Assembly: GCA_019912425.1 (NCBI GenBank)
Contig: JAIOIU010000018.1
Location: forward strand, 1 to 54,495
Reading direction: 5' to 3'
Length of the DNA: 54,495 bases
Source of the DNA: Candidatus Methylomirabilis tolerans
GTDB taxonomy: Bacteria; Methylomirabilota; Methylomirabilia; Methylomirabilales; Methylomirabilaceae
Position numbers and translations under genes: made by a program. Under the pieces are notes generated by a model. The model was not told the DNA's origin. It worked only from the letters and a program-made list of their open reading frames with translations, and made no database searches. Positions 14,592-22,427 of the stretch are shown here, one piece after another (position 1 is the stretch's first letter; every line of letters begins with the position of its first letter).

Positions 14592-15506
14592 ATGGAGATC
14601 AACGGCGTTTACATCGATGAGACCTACGCAGAGGCATTCGGCGCTTATGCCGGCCGGGTGCTGATTACCGCGTGCAACAAGACGTGGGCCCTGGAGGCCG
14701 CTCGGAGCATGACGGGCTTCGGGACCTCGGTGATCGGCTGTGGTTGCGAGGTTGCCATTGAGGCGATCGAGCCGACGGACACGCCGGACGATCGTCCCGG
14801 CGTGAGTGTGCTGCTGTTTGCCATGTCAAAAAAGGCAGTTCACGAGCAACTCATCAACCGGATCGGTCAGTGTGTGATGACCGCCCCGACCTCGGCCTGC
14901 TACAACGCGCTGGAGGCGGAAGATCGTCTGTCGATAGGGGGCAAGCTCAAGTTCTTTGGAGACGGATTCCAGATCAGCAAGCGGCTTGACCCACTGATAA
15001 CCGGAAATGGGAGCGGTCCGCGGCGCTTCTGGCGGATTCCTGTGATGGACGGCGAGTTCATTGTCGAAGACCGTTTCGGTGTGCAGAAGGGCGTGGCGGG
15101 CGGCAATTTCTTACTGATGGGGCGCGAACTGCCGGGGACCCTGCAGGCTGCGGAGCGGGCGATCGAGGCAATGCGAAAGGTAGCGGGCGTCATTATGCCG
15201 TTCCCTGGCGGCGTTGTGAGATCCGGCAGTAAGGTCGGCTCACGCTATAAGTTCCTGAATGCCTCAAGTAACACCGCCTTCTGCCCATCACTACGGCGAG
15301 CGGTCAAGAGCGAACTGCCGGAAGGGGTTGGGGCGGTCCTCGAGATCGTCATCGATGGCCTGACGCCGGAGGCGGTTGGAGAGGCGATGCGGGTCGGTAT
15401 TCGAGCCGCGTGCGGTCCGGGTATCGTGAAGATCTCTGCCGGCAACTACGGTGGAAAGTTGGGGAAACATCACTTTCACCTCCATCAGCTATTGGCTGAG
15501 GGCTGA
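14592..15506 (+). CDS. ftr: formylmethanofuran:tetrahydromethanopterin formyltransferase
   Basis: Ftr (FhcD in methylotrophs) moves the formyl group between H4MPT and the methanofuran-type carrier. The 304-residue protein starts MEINGVYIDETYAEAF at ATG 14592 after TGGAG. Recognisable segments are GRVLITACNKTWALEAA, TGFGTSVIGCGCE, NRIGQCVMTAPTSACYN, GDGFQISK and the C-terminal ISAGNYGGKLGKHHFHLH. Its last codons (HQLLAEG then stop) coincide with a TCAGC-word repeat that continues into the spacer, so the extreme C-terminus may have been re-made by the repeat. fmdC follows after 33 bp. Confidence 0.94.
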   Translation: MEINGVYIDETYAEAFGAYAGRVLITACNKTWALEAARSMTGFGTSVIGCGCEVAIEAIEPTDTPDDRPGVSVLLFAMSKKAVHEQLINRIGQCVMTAPTSACYNALEAEDRLSIGGKLKFFGDGFQISKRLDPLITGNGSGPRRFWRIPVMDGEFIVEDRFGVQKGVAGGNFLLMGRELPGTLQAAERAIEAMRKVAGVIMPFPGGVVRSGSKVGSRYKFLNASSNTAFCPSLRRAVKSELPEGVGAVLEIVIDGLTPEAVGEAMRVGIRAACGPGIVKISAGNYGGKLGKHHFHLHQLLAEG

Positions 15507-15522
15507 TCGCTGACGGCTCACT
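15486..15522. repeat. TCAGC/GGCTGA-word repeat over the ftr stop
   Basis: CATCAGCTATTGGCTGAGGG then CTGATCGCTGACGGCTCAC. This runs from the last codons of ftr into the spacer. Confidence 0.5.
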
Positions 15523-15539
15523 TGTGAAAAGAGGGTAGC

Positions 15540-16349
15540 ATGTCACCAGTCGTGCTTCGCATGAAAGAGGCCCCAACGAATATTCCGCTTGAGGCGGAGT
15601 CGATCTCGCCCGATCTGTTCGTGCAGCGTAGCCAGGGGGAGATTGAGGCTATGCCTGTCGCGTTAGGGAACGAGACCTACCGGCTTGGCGACTTCTTCAC
15701 GGTGGAGGGGGAGCGGTCGGATGAGATCGTTGTAGAGGGCTGCGCGGGACGAGTCAAGTGGATCGGCTCAGGGATGACGCGGGGACGGATTGTGGTTCGC
15801 GGCGACGTCGGGATGCACGCCGGATCGTACATGCGAGGCGGCGATATCCTTGTCGAAGGGAATGCGGATGACTTTCTCGGTGTCGAAATGGAAGGCGGAC
15901 TGATCCGTGTGAAGGGCAATGCACGGCATCGGGTTGGAGCCGCCTATCGGGGGAGCAAGTACGGTATGCAGGGCGGGACCATCCTGGTCGACGGAAACGT
16001 CGGACATGAAGTGGGCGCCTATATGCGGAGAGGTCTCATCGTCATCAAAGGGAACGCCGAGGACTTTCTGGGGGCCATGATGATGACCGGGACGATCTGC
16101 CTCTTCGGCCAGGCGGGTATCAGAACAGGAGGCGGAATGCAGAAGGGGACGATCATCTGCATGCGTCCCGTTGATCTACTGCCGACCTTCGCCTATGACT
16201 GCACCTATGCGCCGGTCTTTCTCAACATTTTGTTTAAGGAACTGAAGCGGTTGGGGGTGGAGTGCCCCGCTCAGGCGAATGGCCTTGTTCGGCGCTATCA
16301 CGGCGACCTGGCTGATGTCGGCAAGGGCGAAATCCTGATCGCCGCATAA
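15540..16349 (+). CDS. fmdC: formylmethanofuran dehydrogenase / Fhc subunit C
   Basis: The 269-residue subunit is built on the glutamate-synthase GXGXG beta-helix domain. Tandem G-x2-G-x3-G turns follow one another: GRIVVRGDVGMHAGSYMRGG, GGLIRVKGNARHRVGA, GGTILVDGNVGHEVGAYM and GLIVIKGNAEDFLGA. In the archaeal complex the C subunit joins A and B. The C-terminal part (PTFAYDCTYAPVFLNILF onward) is typical of the bacterial FhcC. ATG 15540 follows GAGGG. mch starts 13 bp after its stop with a shared AAGGAGG overlapping the TAA. Confidence 0.92.
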   Translation: MSPVVLRMKEAPTNIPLEAESISPDLFVQRSQGEIEAMPVALGNETYRLGDFFTVEGERSDEIVVEGCAGRVKWIGSGMTRGRIVVRGDVGMHAGSYMRGGDILVEGNADDFLGVEMEGGLIRVKGNARHRVGAAYRGSKYGMQGGTILVDGNVGHEVGAYMRRGLIVIKGNAEDFLGAMMMTGTICLFGQAGIRTGGGMQKGTIICMRPVDLLPTFAYDCTYAPVFLNILFKELKRLGVECPAQANGLVRRYHGDLADVGKGEILIAA

Positions 16350-16362
16350 GGAGGACGCTGCT

Positions 16363-17313
16363 TTGTCGCTTAGTCTGAATCGCCGGGCCGGCGAGATACT
16401 TGATCGGATGTCGGAGCAGGTTGAGGCGCTCGGGATCTCGGTCTCGACGCTCACGAACGGCGCCAGGCTTGTCGATTTCGGAGTGAAGGCACCAGGAGGC
16501 CTACTCGCCGGGAAGGGGCTGGCGGAGATCTGCCTCGGTGGACTTGGGGAGGTATCGTTTCTCCCGCTTCATTACGGAGACGTCTCGCTGACCGGCGTCA
16601 GCGTGGCGATTGACGGACCGGTGCTCCCCTGCCTCGGTTCGCAGTATGCCGGCTGGAAGATTCATCGTGGGAAGTTCTTTGCGATGGGATCTGGTCCGGC
16701 CAGGGCGCTGGCAAGGACCGAGGAGTTATTCGAGACGATTCGCATTCAGGATACGGCCGATTCGGCGGTCCTCGTTCTGGAGAGCGGCCGACTGCCCACA
16801 GAGGAGGTGGCCGATTACGTCGCGGAGAAATGCGGCGTCAAGTCGGATCGAGTCTCCCTGGCGGTTGCTTCAACTCGAAGTGTGGCCGGTGCCGTGCAGA
16901 TCGCTGCGCGGTCTGTCGAGACTGCCATGCACAAGCTCCTGGAGTTAGACTTCGATGTGACCAAGGCGCTCAGCGGCTTTGGGGTCTGCCCCATCGCAAC
17001 GCCTGCCGCCGACGACATGGTTGCGATCGGTCGGACCAACGATTGTGTCCTGTATGGCAGTGAGGTCTTCCTGACGATCTCAGCAGCCGATACTGAGATC
17101 GAAACCTTAATTGATAAAATCCCTTCCTGCTCGTCTCGCGACTATGGACAGTTGTTCGGTGAGCTATTCAAACGGTACGATGGGGACTTCTACAAGATCG
17201 ATCCGTTCCTCTTCAGCCCAGCCAAAATTACCATCACCAACGCCGTCAGCGGCCGAACCTATCGAGCCGGGCGCTTCAATGCCGAACTGCTTCAGAGTTC
17301 CCTCCTCGGGTAA
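16363..17313 (+). CDS. mch: methenyltetrahydromethanopterin cyclohydrolase
   Basis: Mch hydrolyses methenyl-H4MPT to formyl-H4MPT. The 316-residue protein uses a TTG start, set by AAGGAGG at 16347-16353, nine bases upstream. No ATG or GTG lies nearby in frame. Family segments are APGGLLAGKGLAEICLGGLG, SQYAGWKI, FAMGSGPARALA, VASTRSVAGAVQI, GVCPIATPAADDMVAIGRTN and the C-terminal YKIDPFLFSPAKITI. It completes the oxidation branch encoded upstream. The ATP-grasp gene follows after 100 bp of repeat-like spacer. Confidence 0.95.
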   Translation: MSLSLNRRAGEILDRMSEQVEALGISVSTLTNGARLVDFGVKAPGGLLAGKGLAEICLGGLGEVSFLPLHYGDVSLTGVSVAIDGPVLPCLGSQYAGWKIHRGKFFAMGSGPARALARTEELFETIRIQDTADSAVLVLESGRLPTEEVADYVAEKCGVKSDRVSLAVASTRSVAGAVQIAARSVETAMHKLLELDFDVTKALSGFGVCPIATPAADDMVAIGRTNDCVLYGSEVFLTISAADTEIETLIDKIPSCSSRDYGQLFGELFKRYDGDFYKIDPFLFSPAKITITNAVSGRTYRAGRFNAELLQSSLLG

Positions 17314-17371
17314 TCACAAAAGCGCTGTCATGCGTTCCGCGTTTATTACGTGCAGCGCCCCGCATTCATAA

Positions 17372-17413
17372 TAGACGTAACGAACGCCGCACGCAACGAA
17401 CGCAATCGACGCG
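17372..17413. repeat. ACGCCGCACGCAACGAACGC-word repeat
   Basis: AACGAACGCCGCACGCAACG then AACGCAATCGACGCG. Nearly the same string occurs at about 43660-43690, and related ones lie at 20940-20995, 22345-22425 and 47433-47512. Confidence 0.6.
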
Positions 17414-18283
17414 ATGAAGATCGGGATCCTGGCCGATAGAAACGGATGGCATGTCGAGGTCCTCGCAAAGGCGCTGGCTCGGCGCGGCTGCCAAGCCGAC
17501 TTTCTTCCGATTACACGGCTGGTGGCCCGTGTTCCAGGCGATCCACTCGTTACGATCAACGGCCAACCCCTCGAATCGTACGATGCGCTGCTGATCAGAA
17601 CGATTCCGGAAGGGTCGCTGGAGCAGATCATCTTCAGGATGAATGCGCTGCACCGGCTGGAGGCGGCCGGGGTTAGAATCGTGAATCGGCCGAGCCCGCT
17701 GGAGCGAACCGTCGATAAGTACTATACGTCCAGCCTGCTCGCGTCGCTCGGTCTGCCGACCCCACGGACAATAGTGGCCGAAGGGTTCGACGAGGCGATG
17801 GCGGCATTCGGCGAATTTGGCGATGTGGTGGTGAAGCCGCTCTTCGGCGCCGGCGGGCGAGGGATGGTGCGGGTGTGCGACGCCGACGTTGCCTATCGAG
17901 TCTTTCGCGCCCTTGTGCTGACTCGGAGCATCTTCTACATCCAGGAATTTGTCCCACATGGCGATTACGATCTCCGAGGTCTGGTGGTAGGGGATCGTGT
18001 GGTCGCAGCCATGCGCCGACGGTCGGATGGGTGGCGGCATAATGTCTCTCTGGGTGCTCGACCGGAACCCCTCACCATGGACGAGGAGGCGACCAGACTC
18101 TGTCTCGAGGCCAGTCGATTGCTTGAGACCGATTATGCCGGGATCGATCTGCTGAGGACTGATGGAGGGTATACAGTAGTCGAGGTCAACAGTATCCCCG
18201 GCTGGTCCGGTCTGCAGCGAACGACGGAAATCGATCTTGCCCAGGAGATTGCCGACTACCTGCTGAGTCTACTTAGCAAATAG
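17414..18283 (+). CDS. RimK-like ATP-grasp ligase of the H4MPT cluster
   Basis: The 289-residue ATP-grasp protein has KPLFGAGGRGMVRV as its glycine-rich loop, IQEFVPHGDYDLR as the central motif and TVVEVNSIPGWSGLQ with the magnesium ligands. RimK/MptN/LysX-type enzymes add amino acids such as glutamate to cofactors and proteins. Methylotroph H4MPT clusters carry such a gene next to mch (the place often called orf5), which fits a late side-chain step of the methanopterin cofactor, but the exact substrate is not shown by sequence. ATG 17414 directly follows a repeat and has no clear ribosome site. Confidence 0.85.
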   Translation: MKIGILADRNGWHVEVLAKALARRGCQADFLPITRLVARVPGDPLVTINGQPLESYDALLIRTIPEGSLEQIIFRMNALHRLEAAGVRIVNRPSPLERTVDKYYTSSLLASLGLPTPRTIVAEGFDEAMAAFGEFGDVVVKPLFGAGGRGMVRVCDADVAYRVFRALVLTRSIFYIQEFVPHGDYDLRGLVVGDRVVAAMRRRSDGWRHNVSLGARPEPLTMDEEATRLCLEASRLLETDYAGIDLLRTDGGYTVVEVNSIPGWSGLQRTTEIDLAQEIADYLLSLLSK

Positions 18284-18300
18284 CCATCAGCGATCAGGTA
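18284..18300. repeat. TCAGC-word repeat
   Basis: AGCCATCAGCGATCAGG lies directly after the ATP-grasp stop codon. Confidence 0.4.
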
Positions 18301-18334
18301 TGGTTCGTGGTGTGGGCGGCAGTCTGCTCCGCAC

Positions 18335-18430
18335 CCTAAACCCTGGATCCTATCCCCTATACCCTGTTTTTGAGGTTCGAAGTGCGAGCGCATCCCCTAC
18401 ACCCTACACCCTACACCCTACACCCTGTTC
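18335..18430. repeat. CCCTACA heptamer repeat entering the CitG-like gene
   Basis: A CACCCTAAACCC...CCCTATACCC stretch is followed by four near-perfect CCCTACA units at about 18395-18425. The array lies inside the predicted 5' end of the next gene and reads as HPLHPTPYTLHP. The same words occur at the lpxL/waaF border near 50830. Confidence 0.65.
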
Positions 18431-19299
18431 AGGTGTCTCTTGCTGCCCAGCTCGCCTGTTTGCTGGAGGTCAGCGCCGATAAGCCGGGGAACGTCACCCC
18501 GTTCGCCGACTTCGCCGATACTCGCTACACCGACTTTCTGGTCAGTTCGGTCATTATGGGGCTGGTTCTGCGGAAGGTCGAGACGCTTGCGACCGGCTCG
18601 TTGGTCCTCAACGCAGTTCGAGAAACGAAGCGGCTGGTCGGCCGAAACACCAATCTTGGTATCGCGCTCCTGTTCGCTCCACTGGCAAAGGCGGCCATAC
18701 GTAAAGGCCGCCGACCACTGCGGTCACGCCTGCGTAGCGTGCTGACCGCCCTCACGCCTTACGATGGACAACGCGTTTACGAGGCGATCCGTCTCGCGGC
18801 CCCCGGTGGCCTTGGGGACGCGGACCAGTTCGATGTGAGAGAGAGGCGTAACGGGGTTCCTCTACTTGAAGCGATGTGCTTGGCGATGGATCGGGATTCG
18901 ATCGCGCGCGAGTATGTCACCGACTTCGAGATCACCTTCACCGTCGGTGCGCCGTCGCTCGAACGGTTTCTCCGGGAGTCCAAAGATCCGAGGCCCGCAG
19001 TCATTCAGACTTATCTCACGCTGTTGTCGCGGATCCCGGATTCCCTGATCGCGCGCAAATGCGGCGCTCGTGAGGCCGACCGGATCTCACGGGAAGCGGG
19101 AAAGATCCTGGCCATCGGTGGGGCGTTCACGCAAGAGGGGCGACGGAGGCTTCAGCAGTGGGATCGCGCCCTGCGGCGAGACGGCAACCGCCTCAATCCT
19201 GGAACGACGGCCGATCTGACCGCCTCGGCCCTCTTTGTTGTGATGCTGGAATACGGCGTAGAATTCGTAATACGAACCCCTCTCGCCCCCCTTTCATAA
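18382..19299 (+). CDS. triphosphoribosyl-dephospho-CoA synthase (CitG/MdcB)-like protein of the H4MPT cluster
   Basis: A protein of about 305 residues of the CitG/MdcB family. The N-terminal SADKPGNVTPF motif, the nucleotide-binding GRNTNLGIALLFAPLAKA segment and the C-terminal NPGTTADLTASALFVVMLE are all conserved. Relatives in methylotroph clusters are required for H4MPT synthesis, but their reaction is not settled. GTG 18382 has GAGG eight bases upstream. A later GTG at 18433 would drop a stretch encoded by CCCTACA repeats. The last residues (RTPLAPLS) come from a palindromic repeat, so repeats have invaded both ends of the gene. Confidence 0.82.
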   Translation: MRAHPLHPTPYTLHPVQVSLAAQLACLLEVSADKPGNVTPFADFADTRYTDFLVSSVIMGLVLRKVETLATGSLVLNAVRETKRLVGRNTNLGIALLFAPLAKAAIRKGRRPLRSRLRSVLTALTPYDGQRVYEAIRLAAPGGLGDADQFDVRERRNGVPLLEAMCLAMDRDSIAREYVTDFEITFTVGAPSLERFLRESKDPRPAVIQTYLTLLSRIPDSLIARKCGAREADRISREAGKILAIGGAFTQEGRRRLQQWDRALRRDGNRLNPGTTADLTASALFVVMLEYGVEFVIRTPLAPLS

Positions 19300-19352
19300 A
19301 GGGGGGTACCGGATGCTTCCCTTCGATCCCCCTTTGGAAAAGGGGGATCGAA
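19278..19352. repeat. two palindromes between convergent genes
   Basis: CCCCCCTTTCATAAAGGGGG at about 19285-19306, then a 32-bp near-perfect palindrome CTTCGATCCCCCTTT / AAAAGGGGGATCGAAG at 19321-19352. They sit exactly between two converging operons and could serve as a two-way terminator. Confidence 0.75.
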
Positions 19353-19403
19353 GGAGGTTTTTCCAAGACTGACGGCTGAGCGCTGATTGCTGACGGCTAT
19401 TTT

Positions 19404-20393
19404 CTAAGAAAGACTGATTTCCGCCCCACGGTTAGAGGCTCTTGTCGGAAAGATGTCAGCGTCAATCTTTGTAGGGACGACCTTTCGCATCTTGTCCATG
19501 ATCGATGTGGCCATCTCCTGATCCTTTGCCAGTCCATAGACCGCCGGTCCCCAGGAGCTCTGCCCAACCCCTAACGCCCCTGCTCGCGACAGCGCCTTGA
19601 CTAACGCCGCCCCCTGTGCGGTGGCAAACGTTCCGCCCTGGACGGGTTGAAACCAGTGCCCGACAATTCGCTGAATCATCGTGAGCGATTCGCCGAAGAC
19701 GACGGGATCGCGTTCGAGGACGGCCGGGAGCATCTGCACGAGGAGAATTCGGCTGAGTCGTCCCGCGTCGGCAGGACGGCCGGCGATTCGGTGAAACGCC
19801 CGGACTTCTTGTACTCCGGCCAGCCCGCGGCCGGAGCGGGGAATGGCCACGACAAAAGTCCAGTCTTTCGGAAAGGGGTAACGAGCGATCGTCGGCGGGA
19901 CACCCTCCACTGTTTTGTCGACGCTCGACGCTCGACGCTCCACGCTCCACGCTGTTTTGCGTCCGGCGTCTACGATAAAGCCGCCCCGCTCGAAGGCGGC
20001 GATCCCGATCCCTGACCGACGTCCTCTGCCCATTACGCCTGCCAACTCCCGAACATCAGCGTCGATAGAGAACAGGCGAGCCAGTGCAGCAGCGACGCTT
20101 AAGGCCAGTTGCGTTCCTGAGCCCAAGCCGGTATGGGCAGGGATCGTTGTCTTGACGGAGATATGTACCCTTTGGCGAATATTGTAGTGACTGAGGAATT
20201 GGCGTGCGAGCACAAGGACTCGGTCTCTCTCTGTCCCTGCGACCGAGAGGCGATTTGCCGGCATCGCCTCGAGCATGAGCGAGGGTTCGTCGATTGCCAG
20301 CCCGATACTCCCAAACTGTCGACCCGATGAGCCGTCGGGGTCGATGAATCCGAAGTGAAGCCTGGCATGGGCCTTGACCGTTACCTTCGTCAC
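19404..20393 (-). CDS. mptG: beta-ribofuranosylaminobenzene 5'-phosphate synthase
   Basis: MptG (beta-RFAP synthase) joins 4-hydroxy- or aminobenzoate to PRPP, the first dedicated step of methanopterin synthesis. The 329-residue GHMP-kinase-fold protein begins VKAHARLHFGFIDPDG and has the GHMP loop PAHTGLGSGTQLALSVAAA, GRGRRSGIGIAAFERGGFIV, VVAIPRSGRGL and the C-terminal GVGQSSWGPAVYG. An odd feature is the stretch WSVERRASSVDKT, encoded by tandem GAGCGTGGAGCGTCGAGCGT words (19917-19956). This looks like an in-frame repeat insertion in a surface loop. The ATG abuts the DUF447 stop. Confidence 0.92.
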   Translation of the reverse strand: MTKVTVKAHARLHFGFIDPDGSSGRQFGSIGLAIDEPSLMLEAMPANRLSVAGTERDRVLVLARQFLSHYNIRQRVHISVKTTIPAHTGLGSGTQLALSVAAALARLFSIDADVRELAGVMGRGRRSGIGIAAFERGGFIVDAGRKTAWSVERRASSVDKTVEGVPPTIARYPFPKDWTFVVAIPRSGRGLAGVQEVRAFHRIAGRPADAGRLSRILLVQMLPAVLERDPVVFGESLTMIQRIVGHWFQPVQGGTFATAQGAALVKALSRAGALGVGQSSWGPAVYGLAKDQEMATSIMDKMRKVVPTKIDADIFPTRASNRGAEISLS

Positions 20394-20938
20394 TATTGCC
20401 GCTCGACATAATTGTGAAGGTATTGCATCGCCTGGGCCTCCTGTTCCCCGCCGGTCTTCTGTACAATCTCAGCAAGGCGGCGATACTCCTGAAGAATCGT
20501 TTCCACACCCAGGAACCGGACCCGAGTGGCCAGGATCGCCGCCTCAATGATTGCGTTCTTCGCCCGGTTGAACCCGATGAATTCGCGCAGGATCCCTTTC
20601 TTGAGGATCTTGCAGCGGAAGGTCGCGCGCTCTGAAGCCGTGTCGGCATGCATGACCGAACACTCATAATACGAGCAGGCGTCGGTCAGAACAAGGCCGG
20701 GAACCAGCTCAGCCGGAAATGTCGGAAACTGAGGACTCGTGATGGCGCTTTCAGCGAACAGCCGGCAGTTGTCGGTTAGATTCACGACAGCGGTCCCGGT
20801 GGCGACAAGATTGCGATAGGTGGCCGAATCTTTGTAGGGGCGGATGAGGATCTCCCCGTCCCCGATAGTGACCCCCATTGGCGCAAAGTTCGCCTCTCCC
20901 GTCTCATTCAGTGTTGTGACGATGGTCTCAATAATCAT
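20393..20938 (-). CDS. DUF447-family protein of the H4MPT cluster
   Basis: A protein of about 181 residues with the DUF447 split-barrel flavin-binding-like pattern: MIIETIVTTLNETGEANFAPMG, shown in part, then ILIRPYKDSATYRNL, AVVNLTDNCRLFAESA and a C-terminal helical part with REFIGFNRAKNAIIEAAILA and VRFLGVETI. Such genes recur in H4MPT-synthesis clusters of methanogens and methylotrophs, but the reaction is unknown. The longer start at 20965 would add MQQTQWTQL, which is encoded by the ACGC-word repeat, so MIIETI is preferred. Its stop shares a base with the mptG start. Confidence 0.8.
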   Translation of the reverse strand: MIIETIVTTLNETGEANFAPMGVTIGDGEILIRPYKDSATYRNLVATGTAVVNLTDNCRLFAESAITSPQFPTFPAELVPGLVLTDACSYYECSVMHADTASERATFRCKILKKGILREFIGFNRAKNAIIEAAILATRVRFLGVETILQEYRRLAEIVQKTGGEQEAQAMQYLHNYVERQ

Positions 20939-20939
20939 C

Positions 20940-20995
20940 AGTTGCGTCCATTGCGTCTGTTGCATTCACGCTATAGAGGCTATAAACGCCGCACG
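20940..20995. repeat. GCGT/ACGC-word repeat
   Basis: TTGCGTCCATTGCGTCTGTT and AACGCCGCACGC fill the 57-bp spacer between the DUF447 and DHPS-like genes and run into the possible N-terminal codons of DUF447. Confidence 0.5.
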
Positions 20996-22342
20996 CTATT
21001 GACGCGAGGGGAGGCCGTGCTCAAGATACCCCCACTTGAGATCTTCTTCCTGGATATATTTTTTCCCAAGGCGCATCGCAAGCCGCGCCTTCGTTAACTC
21101 ACGACCCAGGTAAAAGGCATGGCCGACCGGTTCCTGGCCCAGGTACGGCTTGAGCTGATCGAAGATCCGGCGGATGTCGGTCTCCTTGATGAAGAGATCG
21201 CGATTGAACACATAGATGGCCGTTCGGTCGGCAAAGATTCGGAAGTTCGGATCTGTCACCATCCGTTGCATCTGACGCAGTTCCGCCTCAGAAGGACAAT
21301 CGACCTTCCGGTCCTTGATCGTGAGCAGGCCGTCGTCGATGTCTTTCGGCAGCACCCCCCGCTGCCGGGCGTAATACATCAGCCGCCGAGCCAGGTCCAA
21401 CTCGCGGACGGAGCCTCTAGCCCACGAGGCCACCTCGGTGGTGAGCACATATCGGATCTGCAGCTCCGACATCACCCCTGTGAGCAGCGCATTGATCCCC
21501 GTGCTGTCGGCATCGGTGAGTTCGGTGACGTTTCCCACCCCCATGAGGATCTCAGCCTGCGGGAATCGGCGTCTCGTCTCGGTGTAGCGGGCGAGCGATT
21601 CGGCGAAACCAAAGCCGATCGGCGCGAGGATCGGGTCGATGAGATATCGTTTTACGCCCAGCCGCTCTACGGCTTCGATGTTCGCTGTCAGGGAATCCAG
21701 CCCCTTACCGAAATCAGGGATGATCACCGGGGTACAGGCCAGATCCGTGGCCAGATGCAGGTTCAGAGCGTTCACGCTCAGGAGCAATTCAGCGCCGGCC
21801 TTGTCGGCGGCAAGAATCTCCTGCGGATCGAAGGTGTCGATGCTGACGCGGAACCCTTCAGACCGGAGTGCCGAGACAATCTCACCGACGTTGTCGGCTG
21901 GTCGCCCGGGAGTGCAGCCGACATCGATGATATCTGCGCCGCAGGCTGCGTAGTAGCGGGCCTTATGGAGGATCTCCCCGATCGGCAGGGTGGGGGCATC
22001 GTTGATCTCGGCCAGGATGGTCAGATCGTGCTCGCCATACCTCTCCCGTTTTTTCTCGACACCGAAGTAGTAGGGGATATCACGCAGATCCTTCGGCCCC
22101 TTTTCGACCTTCACGCCCAGCGCCTGCTCCAAGTCGCCAGGTTCCACACGGCAGAGTCCGGGGATCATCAGCAGATCACAGGATGGCGAGCGGAGCGCAT
22201 GGAGGATGAAGGGCTGGGTCATCAGGGCGGCCACGCTGATCCTGAGGACGGCCACTTCGTGGTCGAAGTCGGCCTGCATGCCTGCCAGCGTCTCTTTCAG
22301 GGCGCGCTCTGCCAGCTTACCGGTAATGAAGAGAATCTTCAT
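20996..22342 (-). CDS. dihydropteroate synthase-like protein of the H4MPT cluster
   Basis: The 448-residue protein has an N-terminal domain of about 150 residues (MKILFITGKLAERALKETL onward). A TIM-barrel pterin-binding domain follows, with GADIIDVGCTPGRPADN, FRVSIDTFDPQEILAADKAG, LLLSVNALN, RYLIDPILAPIGFGFAESL and LMGVGNVTELTDADS. A C-terminal extension of about 120 residues completes it. This long architecture is the archaeal/methylotroph DHPS-related type and not folate DHPS. It is the likely candidate to join the pterin pyrophosphate to beta-RFA-P in H4MPT synthesis (inference). The ATG abuts the repeat at 22345 and has no ribosome site. Confidence 0.85.
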   Translation of the reverse strand: MKILFITGKLAERALKETLAGMQADFDHEVAVLRISVAALMTQPFILHALRSPSCDLLMIPGLCRVEPGDLEQALGVKVEKGPKDLRDIPYYFGVEKKRERYGEHDLTILAEINDAPTLPIGEILHKARYYAACGADIIDVGCTPGRPADNVGEIVSALRSEGFRVSIDTFDPQEILAADKAGAELLLSVNALNLHLATDLACTPVIIPDFGKGLDSLTANIEAVERLGVKRYLIDPILAPIGFGFAESLARYTETRRRFPQAEILMGVGNVTELTDADSTGINALLTGVMSELQIRYVLTTEVASWARGSVRELDLARRLMYYARQRGVLPKDIDDGLLTIKDRKVDCPSEAELRQMQRMVTDPNFRIFADRTAIYVFNRDLFIKETDIRRIFDQLKPYLGQEPVGHAFYLGRELTKARLAMRLGKKYIQEEDLKWGYLEHGLPSRQ

Positions 22343-22344
22343 AT

Positions 22345-22425
22345 GGGTCTATTGGGTCTGTTGGGTGCGGCGTCTATTGCGAACGACGCGATGGACGCGA
22401 CAGACGCAACGACGCGATAGACGCG
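22345..22425. repeat. TGGGTCTATTGGGTCTGTTG / ACGCGACAGACGC word repeat
   Basis: The spacer before the DHPS-like gene is made of TGGGTCT and GCGTCTATTGCG words, then GACGCGATGGACGCGACAG. It contains no reading frame. Confidence 0.55.
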
Positions 22426-22427
22426 TC

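Noticed and set aside
18335-18430. CCCTACA array as a CRISPR or telomere-like end
   Set aside because: The units are seven bases with no spacers, and the array is internal to the chromosome. It is a simple repeat.
21119-22420. 433-codon plus-strand frame across the DHPS-like gene
   Set aside because: It is an antisense shadow. The minus strand has all the pterin-binding motifs.
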